Assembly (NCBI GenBank): GCA_021229015.1
Contig: CM037789.1
Coordinates: 34,298,346 to 34,362,345 of the forward strand
DNA length: 64,000 nucleotides
Direction: 5' to 3'
Source of the DNA: Solen grandis
Taxonomy: Eukaryota > Mollusca > Bivalvia > Adapedonta > Solenidae
The notes beneath the pieces are model-generated. The model was not told the DNA's origin, did not search any database, and saw only the letters and a program-made list of their open reading frames with translations. Positions 12,346-25,100 of the stretch are shown in pieces. Position numbers and translations under genes: made by a program. Numbering within the stretch: position 1 is the first letter of the stretch; each line of letters starts with the position of its first letter.

Positions 12346-14911
12346 ATTTCCAAGGAGTTATCTCCCTTTGAACTGATAATTATTGCTCTTGTTATTATTT
12401 GCTAAAATCGATCATTTGTGAACGGATTTTAAACATTTGTTTATAAAATATTGGATTCTGATTTTTGTTTTGTTTTTTTTTTGTTGTTTTTTTGTCATGT
12501 ATTGTATTTGTCATGCATTGAACTTAAATGGTCATGTGTTGAATAATAATAATAATAAAATATCTGCGACGATGTATACTCTTCAACGTCCTATTCTCAA
12601 ATGAGACCCAAGATCCTGAAAAGGGTCTAAGGTAGGGAGACGCGCATGCGCCAGCTATTTTTAGGAATGTGACCACGGTCTTTTTTTATTACGAGTATGT
12701 CACAGTCATTGCATCATGTATCGAGGGAGTTAATCCCCTTAAAATCTGGGTTCTGTTGTCACAATGTTGTCTATCATTTATCTCTAATAGAATTACTGTA
12801 ATATGGAGTCATGGTTAAAATACGCTGATCCGCATTCTTTTTGGGGCTCACGTAAGGTCGGTTCGTGTCAGAATGGAATGGTACTGTGAGTCATTAATTC
12901 TATGATCTGCCGGTGAGTCATTTTATGCAGAGAGATATAACCTGTGGCTTGACCAATTAACTCTAGCGTACATTTACTACGTTAATAAATACTAGTAAGC
13001 ACCAATTCCGTTTTACATATCCGGTATATATAAACACGGGGAAACACGTTCTGCTACAGAATTGTTTGGATATTAGTGATAATCCAATTATTGATATAAT
13101 TCATTTGCAACGGTCCAGTTTTATACGCATACTCCCTCATCACAGATTGCTAATACAATTTATAGAATTATAAATAGGTACGTAAATGTTTCGAGTAAAC
13201 CGTAACAGTAATTCAAATACGTACATGCTTAAGGCAGGTAATGATAGAAAGAAAGCAATATTTTTTCCGTATGATGATAATAATAATAATAATAAACAGA
13301 AAAGATAAAAATAGAAAGTTTGAAGAAATTTTGAGTTATTATACGCGTTATGGTGTAAAGGGAAAGAGATCGATTCAGAACACATTGATAGCACAAGTTG
13401 TTTTGAGAATCATCATCATCATCATCATCATCATCAGCAGCAGGATCAACAGCATCACAAAAAAGTTTATCCTTATACTAATGACAATATCGCCATTTCA
13501 TCGAAAATTACGGTATTTCGGGAGATCTACCTTAAAAAGGCCGTATTACTAAATTCAAATCTGAATATGTGATGATACGGTTACAATTATTGTGCTTCTA
13601 TAATTTATGCATTTTATATAAAGTTAGGAAGCAAATATACCCTGATTTAGAAGATCCAATATACAGCAATATACTAATTGATTCTGATACTCATAACACT
13701 GATACCAAGTTTACATCTCATTAATCCCCATTAGAATTATCGAAAAGGAGTCATGGTCAAAATACGTTGGTTCGCATTTTTTTTAACACTATGATTCAAG
13801 GGTCACTTCGAGTCGGCTCGTGTCAAAATGGAACGGCACTGATAATTCTGAAGTCGCGTCCTTCTTTCGTTTATAATTAATCGCTCCTCAAACAAATTTC
13901 GGTACCACAGTTTATTATATTGACTAATACACGTATACAATAATAAATATTTGAGCCCCATTCTTATACGATTATCATATGCTTTTGAACAAGTACCCAA
14001 CAAATCACCCGGTATTAAATTTTGTCATAAAATTATACGCCATAAAGCAATTACATAGTAATAATAAAGGTGACGTGATAATCAGAAATAGGACATCTTT
14101 TTAGTTAAAAGCTTAAGCTAATTAATACGCACATCCCACTAACAAGAAGTTAAATTTGTATTTGGTCACATCACCATGCGTATACATTAAAGTCTGTAAA
14201 ATTTACATCTAATCTTGTTGAAAATACCAATACATGTAAATGCCCATATGTAATGTTATTTCCATTTTACTGGAAAGATGCGATTGATATAAAAAAAAAC
14301 TGGGAATTTGTTTTAATTATTCAGATCGTTAAGATATATTTTCTGCTTGATAGACCTAATTATTTTATGGCTAACTTGTGTTACACGTAATACTTTCTTT
14401 TCTGTTTTTCACTCTTTCAAAGATATAGTGATTTATGGTCTTAATTGCTGCCTTCCGTCATGAAAGGTACTCATCTCAGACAGACAGACAGACAAAATAC
14501 TTTTTTCACCCAATTACAAGGAAATTCATAACATGCATGCGCATTCGGTCATGTAATAGTTAAACGGGTGACGGCGATTAAGGTCGATTAAGGACGGAGA
14601 GAAGGCGCACGTGCGACACGTAAGTCAGTAATTAAATAATCCTAATAGGTCGATCTAAGGTCACTGTTCTGATTTTACACGCAGTTACAAGAGTATTCTT
14701 ACAAATCCGTCATATATTTAAATCCGCCTTTCTAATGGACACCCATCGCTGTGATAAATCATATCGCGTGTTAGTTCGTTATTTTTTTTTTTTTTTGCAC
14801 TTATATTTATTTATGCTTAATAAACGACATACTATACGAATTACTTTATCATCTCGTGCCACTGTCAGACAAGAATTCAATTGTTTACCCATTTATAAGA
14901 AAGAGAGAGAT

Positions 14912-14915
<4 letters not shown>

Positions 14916-14949
<34 letters not shown>
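14916..14949. repeat. (CA)n microsatellite
   Basis: An uninterrupted run of CA dinucleotides, about 16 units. Confidence 0.95.
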
Positions 14950-14951
<2 letters not shown>

Positions 14952-15951
14952 AAATAAATAGATAATAAAAGACAAGTGATAAATTACAACTTTCAAGTAA
15001 AGGGAAATTACTGCGTAAGATGTTGCGGTATTGCATGGAAAAGGTTATGTCCCTTGTCATGTTCTTGATCATTGTAGATCCCATTTAACAGTGTACTGTA
15101 ATGACTTTTTAAAGCAAAAAGTGTTTCTACAGACATCCTACAATGTTTTAGTCATACACGGTGCTGCACAACAAATCAATATACAGGCTTACTTATGTAC
15201 CAGACCACGAACCCCCTGAATGAACCAGGATGACGCTTAACCATGTACTGCGTGACTATTTTGAAGCACTTGTAATTTGAGCTACCATTTTTATGTTGTT
15301 TCAGTTTCAGTTTTATTAATGAATATTAAACACAAGGTCTATAAAAGTTTCTAAAATGAAATAAATTTATAAAAAAATATATAATTATAGGATAAAACAT
15401 GATTTATAATAGTAAAAAAAGGTCGGAGACTGAATTACTGTGTTTAGTATATTAGTATACTGCTTGGCAGTATAGACGTTCATTTATTGCACTGCATGAA
15501 TGACAAATGATATGCTCAAATTACTCGATCAGTCGTTTTGATATCATATATGAGGTAATTTCAACAATGCCATAGTAAGATGAAACTGATTTATTTGCTT
15601 TTTTGCTTTGTCTTCTATGTGTGTAACAACATCATGGAATGTATCAACAAAATGTGCAACATACAAAATAATCTCTTATAATTTGCTCGTGACTCCGCTA
15701 TTTTGGCCTAATTTAGTTCAAATCTCGGGGTTAATGTTACATTCAAGATCGTTTATAGCTAAAATTAGCTACACGTATCAAGACATAAAAATTTAATCGA
15801 CATACGAGGCCTATTGAACTATCATATGTTTATCAGCAACACAAAGTCACCCGTTGTCGATAAGGTCACAATCAAAGTGTGACAACAATTAACGATGGAT
15901 GGTACAGGATACAGAATGAAATTTGATCTAGCTTTAACTTGCTGAAAAGCT

Positions 15952-16009
15952 ATGGCACGTAAAAGTAAAACGGGTAATCGTGAGACGGAGCCACTGTTAA
16001 AGCGTATAG
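15952..16009 (+). other. candidate first coding exon of the MFSD1-like gene
   Basis: An ATG at 15952 opens MARKSKTGNRETEPLLKR. ETEPLL fits the acidic dileucine sorting consensus [DE]xxxL[LI], and human MFSD1 also has an N-terminal dileucine motif used for lysosomal delivery (family knowledge). Available GT donors in this ORF leave 0 or 1 spare base, whereas the exon at 16115 needs 2, so the join is not resolved. Either another acceptor is used or there is a one-base error. Confidence 0.3.
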
Positions 16010-16114
16010 TATAAACTATCCGGATAGTGAATCTGCGGAGTTTTGGAACACGGAACCGGAAGTCTCAACGGCTGTTGTGAGAAATGAACATGGTTGTTCA
16101 TTTTATTGCTCCAG

Positions 16115-16191
16115 CTTGTCTGCTGTGTGCGATCCCAGACGAAAAGTTTACAGGTATCTTCTGCTGATACCACTGTGTGGAGTTGGCGTGG
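16115..16191 (+). CDS. MFSD1-like: MFSD1-like exon: start of helix 1
   Basis: It follows the TTTTATTGCTCCAG acceptor and reads LSAVCDPRRKVYR then LLLIPLCGVGVG, leaving one base before GTAGGT. VCDP aligns with the residues just before helix 1 of MFSD1. The frame stays open upstream to a TGA at 15991 without an ATG, so an upstream coding exon is required. Confidence 0.75.
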
Positions 16192-19100
16192 GTAGGTTTG
16201 TTCCTTAAATCTGTTTAATCATTCACCAATCGGCTCTGTTCGTGAATTTCTCACTACGCTGTTGTTTGAAACTCGAACAGCTCAGTTGTTAATTTAGACG
16301 CTATCGGTTCAGGGTTCTGTCGGATCTTTCATGTAAAGAAGCATTTAAGTTTGCTTGCCATGTCGTTTAAAAGATTGTAGATGCTGAAAATATTTTTTTT
16401 CTACACAGAGAGACAGGAATCGAAACGACCATAATGAAAACAGTACGGTATGTGTTAATGATTTTGAAGCAGAATTTTCATGGGGAAAATCTGTAAAAAA
16501 TATAAAATACCAGATTAGGATTCGAACCAACCGCTAACTAAATAAATCAGTCTTCCAGAGCTCTCAGTGCTCTGATTTTATATTCGATCATTATTGACTG
16601 TCCTTTTCAGGTTTGTACTTTTGTTCAGATACCCCCGCTGCACTACAGGAGCACATACTTAGTGATATGGATTTGTCCAGTACTAAATATATGGGCTTCT
16701 ACTCTTCCTACAGCTGGGCCAGTGTCCCAGCTTGTTTGTTTGGCGGGTACCTGGTTGACAGGATATTCGGGCCCAGGACATCTGCTGTCTTGTTTTCTTT
16801 CCTTCTTAGTTTATCTCAAGTAAGTATGTCGTCTCTTGCTCGTTGTTCATCACAAAAATAAATATCTAAATCGTATTTTTCGTCTTTTTACAATAACTTT
16901 CTAGCATAAATTCTAGGTTTTATGTACCCACGTAGGCACAGTAGGGGATAACATCCATACAGGCAAATATCTCCGGAATCGGAGGGTCGCAGGTTCGATC
17001 CATGGCCGCGACATATTACAGTTGTAAAAGTGTATAGTATGTATGTATGGTATAACCCTAGTGCAAGGCGTAGGGTTAATAATAGGGCAAATAAGGGTAG
17101 TTCCAGGACCAGTTGGCCCGGTGTAAGGATAATGTGACTGGGTGTGATTTCATGCCACATGTCTACGGCATGATACACTATATCTGTATCAATGAACATA
17201 GTCTCCAAATGACTAAAATCAATCAAACACATTTCGCCATTTACATTCTTTCCAATGAATAGAGAAAGTCAAATTAATAGGTAATATGTACCAAATATAA
17301 AGGATAGATAAATACTATACCATGTATACTTTTGTAGTATTTATTATAAATTATACAATAGATATGAAATGTACACATGCTGAAACCAGAAAAAAATATA
17401 CATGTGTAAATACAAAACTATAGAAATTTCTAATAGTTTTCGGATATTTTTAAGTATTTCGAAGAGCTGATGTTAAAACTGTAAAATGTGTAAACGCACG
17501 ATTGTTATTGTTTTGGTGTGTATTGGTGTTATAAACCTTTCAATCTTAAACTGAATAAAACGTATTCTGTTCTGTTCTTTGAAGGCCATGTTTGCAGGCG
17601 GTGCTCTCGTCAAGAGATACTGGCTGATGTATGTGGCGAGGATATTTTTCGGGTAGGATGAAATATTTAGAAAGTCTTTATACATTAAGGGTCACAATAT
17701 ACCCGTACGATGTAGTGTTTGGATGAGTATATTCATATATTGCTGTCGAGGGCACGAGGGTCGGGCGCTTTCATGGGAAAGGCTTTTTACCCCAAAGCTT
17801 AGCCTAGCTTGAACTATATATAAATACAATTATACCGAGCGGATGAAACTATACATGCACTTAAATATAATATGAATCAGATAAGCTGGTGACACCATGC
17901 AACCAAGACTATAAAACAACATATAAAAGATTTTCCTTAGGACAATCTGTCGGATGATTAGAATATATCAATTCGACAATGATTTACAAAACAATCAAGC
18001 CAAGAAACAATGAATTAACTATTAATAACAATATTAATAAGTATGAAACCTCAAAGATGTATACAATGATTATTACAACAAATCTATCCTATAGAAAAGA
18101 TGATACCAACCCTAGCCAAAACACTTATATGTCACCCTGGAACCATCATCTTAACGTGACGAGACCATCAAACACTAGGTTGGCGGCTTAAACCTTGGTT
18201 CTATATCCCGAGATATCAGAAGAACGACCCATGTACTTATACATGTAGCTTACTATTATTACGTGACGCTTCCATCAATCGTAATTATTCGGCTCTTGTA
18301 TATCGGCCCAAAGTCCCAATACTTACTCAGAGCCGGATCCAGGAGTCTAGGTTATAGGAGGTTGGGGTGCAATGTTTTAAAAACATGAATCTGCTACTGT
18401 TATTCTCTTATAAACATCAACCATACCTAAACAATCAACCTTCTCCTTTGAGAACCAAACCTGACTAACTAAAATTTGATCTCTGCCGCGCTTTTATACT
18501 ACTTGTCCGAGCGCCCCCTAACGGTCTCCGAAGTTTCCCGAAATATACTGAAACTCATTGTCGAATTTATTATTCTAGCTTAACACCGAAGTAAATCTTT
18601 TCTAGAATAATTTATCATGATTTTTCAAAAAGTTTTAAAAGAAACATCATATTAATAACATTCATGATTATTTCAAATTAAAACGTAATTTTTTTGCTTT
18701 TGATAATGAAACACTCCATTCAGAACCCGGAGAATAAACAAATAAAGTAAATAAAACAAAGGAGGTAATTTCTGCAACCAAGTCAAAATATATCTACGAC
18801 ACGTAAACTGCATGCATTAGAAAAAAATTTAATAGGCCGACGAAATATAACACTTTGTTTACCGCTTTCTGTAAATATCACATCCAGGAATTAAAGTTTA
18901 AAAAACTGATTCATGAAATCCACATTTTTTATTCTTTTTGTTTTTATCTTTTTATTTATAGCCTTTTCTCCTGCCCGGTGAACCTAGCAGCAGATAAAAT
19001 GGCCGTGGTTTGGTTCAAACACCGGGAACTTAACTTCGTGATGAGTCATCGAACAAGCATCGCCCGCCTGGTAATTTCAAGTCCAAACGTATTTATTAAA

Positions 19101-22100
19101 ATATTTCAGTGTGAGAGCAAGTTGTCTAGGTGGCATAGTGGTTAGAGCGTTGGCAATGTAGTCAGGAGATCATGGGTTCGATCTCTGGCTGCGAGATACC
19201 CAAGCTATTAAAATGGTATTGGTATATTTCCTGTGTGCTTGTCACTCCACATATAAAAGTCACATATACTTGCAGCATTGCTAGGCCCAGTGACAGGAAA
19301 ATGTGACTGGGTGGGGCTACTTGTCGACGTCACGGTGTGGTAGTGCTATATCATTTGACTGAAACGTTACACTCAAGCGATATGGGTGCAGTCAATTGTA
19401 AAATGGAAAACGTCTGAAGAATTATATAATTTCCATTTATGATATTACTATCCAAATTCCACATTATGTAAACAATATCTCTAAGCGGCATACATAATCT
19501 TGATAATTTTCACTTAGCCCGGTATTTAAATACCGGTAAGGTCCTTCAGATTGTTCATGTGTGAAAGCCGTCCAGATGACTTGTTGTTTATCGATGATTA
19601 TACCCGCGTGCTTATGCGCAATTGCGGCGTTTAGATGGACGTCGCTTTATGGCTGCAATTCTGTTGTTGTTGGGTATAACATCCCACGGACAGTATAAAA
19701 GTCACTTGTAGACTACTGTTGCAGCTACGATAATGTCCGAAACAACAATAACAGAGCGTTAACTAACTTAAAATGAAAGCTTAACCTTATTTCATATTTC
19801 ATCTTAAGTTGACATGTGAACCTTGCGTTAAAGAATAACTCATGGGACGAGGACATGTGACTGCTAAATAGAGAATAAAATAATGTAAGATAGCGAAGTT
19901 TTATCTCAAAAACTGACTGTATAAATACATTGGCTGCTAAGTCCAGAGAGCTGTAAACACCGGTTTATTTGAAATATAAATTATGCCAAACAATAACTGG
20001 TCCCGGTGGCTGAAATTTACGATCCCTGGCTATGACATATCAAAATCGTTAAAATGGTATATGTGTTTGCTTGAAGTTTAGTTCGCGGCTTCAATCCCCA
20101 GCTGCGACAAACCAAAGTTTAAAAATGGTTCTGGTGTAGCTACTTTGCTCGGTGCGAAGCTTAAAGTGTAGTTTCAAGACTGGTTGGCCCGGTGTCAGGA
20201 TACTGAGACTGGGTGTGGTATCATGCCACATGTCTACGGCGTGATACAGCAGTGTGGCGGCACTATAGCTGTCTCATTGAAGACGAAAGTTCCCAAATGA
20301 CTGAAATACTGTCGTGTTGGATCTCTAAACTAAAACCGAACAAACTTGAGTAGATCCATTTTCGACCAGTAGGACTCTGTTTCACGGCATTTGTTTAGTC
20401 AGGCTGTACGGTGTCCGTCATAATGATGGGCAAACTTCAAAAATGACTGAAATACTGTCCGTAAAACCCAAACAAATTGTAAACTTACATTCCGAGAAAT
20501 ATGAGAAGTAAACCGTACATTACGAGACATATAAGATGCATATATAGTACATTATGTGAAATATGAGATATTTGAATGTTCTATAAATGTTCCAGGGTAG
20601 CGTTCTGAACATGAACACCATGCAGTCAGTTTACTCCTTCTTTCAAAGATGGACTTCCGGTCACGTGTGTCTCGGATTGGCCCTTTTTGTAGGCAGGTTT
20701 GATCTCAATGCATTAAAGAAGTACACAAAAGTCAGTTGGCTATAACCTTTTGAAGATATTTACTCCATTATTATTGACCCTACTCATGTCAAAAGACCCG
20801 TGTGGTTAAAACCATATAATCGTGAGGTCACCGCCCGCAAAATTGACTATGTCTTTGCGCTCAGCAGAAAGGATTTGTTCCAGGACAGGTTTGCCCAGTG
20901 CACATATCTCTTAACTGTTGTGTAGTAGATATATGTCCAGTGTAAGGGTATTGCTACTAGGTTTTGTATCATGGATTTTGTCTACGTCTTGATATTGCAG
21001 TAATGTTTAAGTATACCTATCTGAAATAATAATTACTGTCAATAAACACACACTCATAAAATGGCTTTTCTTACATGCATTATCATACTTAAAGATGGCA
21101 ATGCGTTATTTCGATTATTTTATATCACTTGGTTTTAAACTTGAAATCATCTTAATAAGTGTTATATGGGTTATTTGCATCCAGGGGTCGGAGTAAGTGG
21201 TATATCGTTTATCATGGCCGTCATCTTGAGCATCATGGACAGGAGAGCAGACGACTGTAAGGGGCCGGAAGTTCAAGACGATAAACAGAAACATGGTAAG
21301 TATATACGACTTACCAACCCTCGAACCCTTGACTAGAATCATTTTTTTGTGAAATGATTAAAAAAATAATTTGATGAAAAAAAAATATGAAGGTTCGATG
21401 GTATCATTTAATTATATTATCTAGAGAAGAAAGTCCAGCTGTCCGACATAAGAAGCTTTCCTCTGACGTTCTGGCTGATAACACTAATGACAACGTTTTA
21501 CTACCCGACAATATTTCTATTTATAGGACTCGGTTTGATTTTCATGTGAGTAAGCCTTCCAGCTGGCTTGCGGTAGGTCGGTGGCTCTACCCGGATGCCT
21601 CCGTGCATTCGGGGTCTCCCTCCACCTGTAATTAACTGGACGTCGCTATATGACTGAAATACTGTCGAAGCGACGGTAAACTCAAATAGTCAAGTCAAGT
21701 CAAGTGAAGTCAAGTCAATTAAGCGGATCTTATATTGGTGGTTTTTAAGAAGGGATTTTTTGGCGATTATTATTTTTGCCATTCTTTTATTAATCAGCCA
21801 AAAGTTAAGCTCCCATATGGAAAATCCAGTCAAATTCTATAATATGTAATTCCCCAAAACATTTTTTTTTTACATTTTACCTGGTTATAGAAGAGCTAAA
21901 TTTCGTTTGTCTTTGCTTCTTTGTGAGAACAAAAATCATGTCCAGGCACTTGAGGTGGTATGGCGCCAACCTAGAAACATGGCTTTTTTTCCGAGACTTA
22001 AGCTTTTTTCCTGATCATATACGCTACCTGACGAACAGATGAGAGTTGTCTGCTCAGATTTCATCTGATTCAATTTAATTAAGGTCGGAAACTGTATTGC

Positions 22101-25100
22101 CATGAAATACACAAGTAATTATTATAAAAAGGAGCTTCTTCGTTTTTTAGTTTGCATAAAAGTAGCATCATACAACACTCGGTTCTTAACCATCTGGATC
22201 TACCTTCAAATACTGAGCGTAATTTAAAAGTGACTACACACAAGAACCATTTTAACAAATTTGATATGTCGCGGTCAGGGATCGAACCTTCGACCTCTTA
22301 CAGGACGGACACTTTAACCAGTTAGCCACCCCAACATATTTTTATTTCTTTTCTTTCCAGAGTATACTTTGAAATGAAGTACGAAGTGAGCCTAACATCG
22401 CGGGTAATTTAAATGGGTAATTTCAGTTTCTACAGTGTTCATCTTTAACATTTACTTTCTATCGTATACTCATTAAAAATGCTTAATTCTGATTGACAGT
22501 TCACGTGATGACACCGCTAAAGGTCTGTAATCGTAGCTTCCCAACAACAATGGAGATGGCAACCTGTCTAGAAATCTTTAGGCTGCTGGACTGCCAACTT
22601 CCCGAACAACAATAAGGTGAATTCATAGTTTTGCAAATGTGTGTTGTGTAAAAAGTGATATTTACTTTCGACTTTGTCCTCGATCTTATATTCTTTCCAT
22701 AACGATACTGACCTCATCATAAGTCAATAAGTGTATAATGTAACTTTCAGTTCCAAAATGAAATGGACTATGCCATGAAAATAATGGCATTTGCACATCG
22801 AGCGTTAAAGAACAATCACATTAAAATCAGATTCAGTATATTTGCTCATATTTCGCTAACTGACTAATCGCGGTTAGAAGAGGAGCGCAAATTAGGATAT
22901 GATTTTAATGATATTGTGTTAAAGCCCTTTTTTCCACTACATGTAATAATGTTAAATTCTGTATCCCTCCAGTTCGTTGATTACCTGTTTTATATCACTG
23001 TTTGTTGACTGTTAATAAGTTAATAAATATATATGCTATGATGAGTATAGTTGAAACCAAAATTTCCTATATTGCTTCTGTTACAAATTTAATATGTACA
23101 CTCCCCATTCATTGTTTATCTGTTATTTGCTATAATAATTGTATAATGTTTTATGGAAGAAAAGTATCGTATCCTATCGATTTGTTGGTATCAAAATCAA
23201 TAAAAACAATAAAAAATTCATGTATATTATCGGTAGTATCGTTGGAATTCGAATCCGTTCTAACTTAGATTCGAACCTGAGGTTTGGTATCCTAATTGAA
23301 AGGACACACAAACTATAAATGATTGTTGCATATACATGTAAGTAAGGCATGACTAAATGTTGTCTTAACAAACATGCACAGATCTACAAAGGACACACAT
23401 TGATAAGATCCATTGTATAACGTCAGTTAACTTTTAGGCATTTATTGAACGAATCACTCATTGATTTATAGATAGTACAGTGTTTACAAAACAGCTCATC
23501 ACTTGACCGTTACAGGCTTGATAGCAGCCGCTAGCATGCCCTTCTTGGGGATCCTGGTCGACAGGGTGGGGCGGAACCTACTGTGGGTGGGGATAAGTGT
23601 CGTCATCTCCCTGGCCGCCCATCTCATGTTCACCTTTACGTTCGTTAACCCCTATATCCCCATGGTAAGTTTTTACCAAATTCAAATTTTAGGTATACAA
23701 CGTAATAAATTTTGAGTATTTATCATATAATTTTTCAACTTTCTTATTTCGACCCTTTAAACATGTATCTGGAATATTCGTGTACACTTCTTTCTGGATA
23801 AAATTACTGCTTTTATAAAATGTTTCTTTAAACATTGGATTGTTCTTTACTGTGCAGACTGTGTAGAATCTGAGCTACACTATTGTTTGAGCGAAGAAAG
23901 GAGATCCTGATTAGTTAGAACTTTTCTTTATCATCAATCGTAAATATCACCATCATCGTCATCTTTCCATCATCACTGGCAATAGCAGCAGCTTTCTCCA
24001 TATCTACCGTATGTTATTTGATATAAAAGGTAATGCTTGGGATTGGATACTCGACCTATACCTCATCAGCCTGGCCTCTACCGGCTTACATTCATGACAA
24101 CAAAATACTCGGGACTGGGTTTGGCACGTGAGTGTTACTGCATGTATTATAATACCTTTCCAAATGTTATTGTTATTAGCTTAAAGTAAAGTCTCTGTAA
24201 TGGTTCCGCTATATCTTGGACCACTTAACCTCTACCAAGATAACCAAGGTACCCTAATGAAACATTAAGAAACCTTGGTTATCTCTATGAAAGGCCATAA
24301 GGTCCAAAATGTAGCGGAACTATTACAGGGACTTTACCTTTAACTCATTTATTTTTACGTCGATGGGGAAACATGTTTTTACAATTTATACTAATCCCAT
24401 GACGGTTCTAGGGATGGACCAGTACTTTGCACCTGTAATTATAAGTGGTTTGAAATTAGATTAACAATATAAACAAAAGGAGTAAAAGGTTCTGTGTTTT
24501 TGTCATATCTAATGTTGGTGCTGAAAGTTGTCCCCATGTCTATTTTAAACTTTCTTTCTGACGATTTTACGTATTGGCCTATGCCTGGATACGCACCTGT
24601 CTTTTACGTAATTAGGGACCAAATAAATGTCATCAATACCAAGAAAGAAGTTTAGAATTGGTATCTACACGTATATATATTTCAAGCGTTTTGAGCTATT
24701 ACTTTGTAATATATTGATCCTTTTTCAGACTGAATGCCCTCGTTAGAGTATGGCAGGCAGCTATAGCTTACCTCACTGGGTACCTGGTAGACATATACGG
24801 ATATTTTATCCTTGAAGTATTCTTTATTGTTTGCCTCAGTGGTTAGTGTTTATTTGTTTCGGTTTAATGTATTGTGTAACTGAGACAGATGTGTATCATA
24901 ATATGCATTATATAATTTTACTTAAGGACTTTGAAAACACACGCTTTGGAGAAGTGTGTTTTTAAAAGGAAAGCGCGTACTATTTGATTATATTCATACA
25001 CATTCGTTGAAACCTATTCAATGCCGCTATTAAGACACCAGTTGCCGCTATTTAAACACCAACACATTATGAATATATGATATACATTTGATGGAATCAT

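Larger units (their letters stand above)
8926..16114. other. intergenic, repeat-rich
   Basis: No supported coding exon. It holds a 76-bp GC-rich segment repeated at 9841-9916 and 12582-12665 (sharing AGGGAGACGCGCATGCG), an 86-bp tandem (10016-10200), a diverged 0.9-kb duplication (10567-12345), a second duplicated block (12795-12900 and 13735-13850), an (ATC)n run near 13410-13435 and a (CA)n run near 14916-14949. The 5' end of the MFSD1-like gene probably lies in the right-hand part. Confidence 0.5.

Noticed and set aside
13140..13394. minus-strand 84-codon ORF with poly-Leu/Phe stretches
   Set aside because: Translation of an (ATA)n-type simple repeat.
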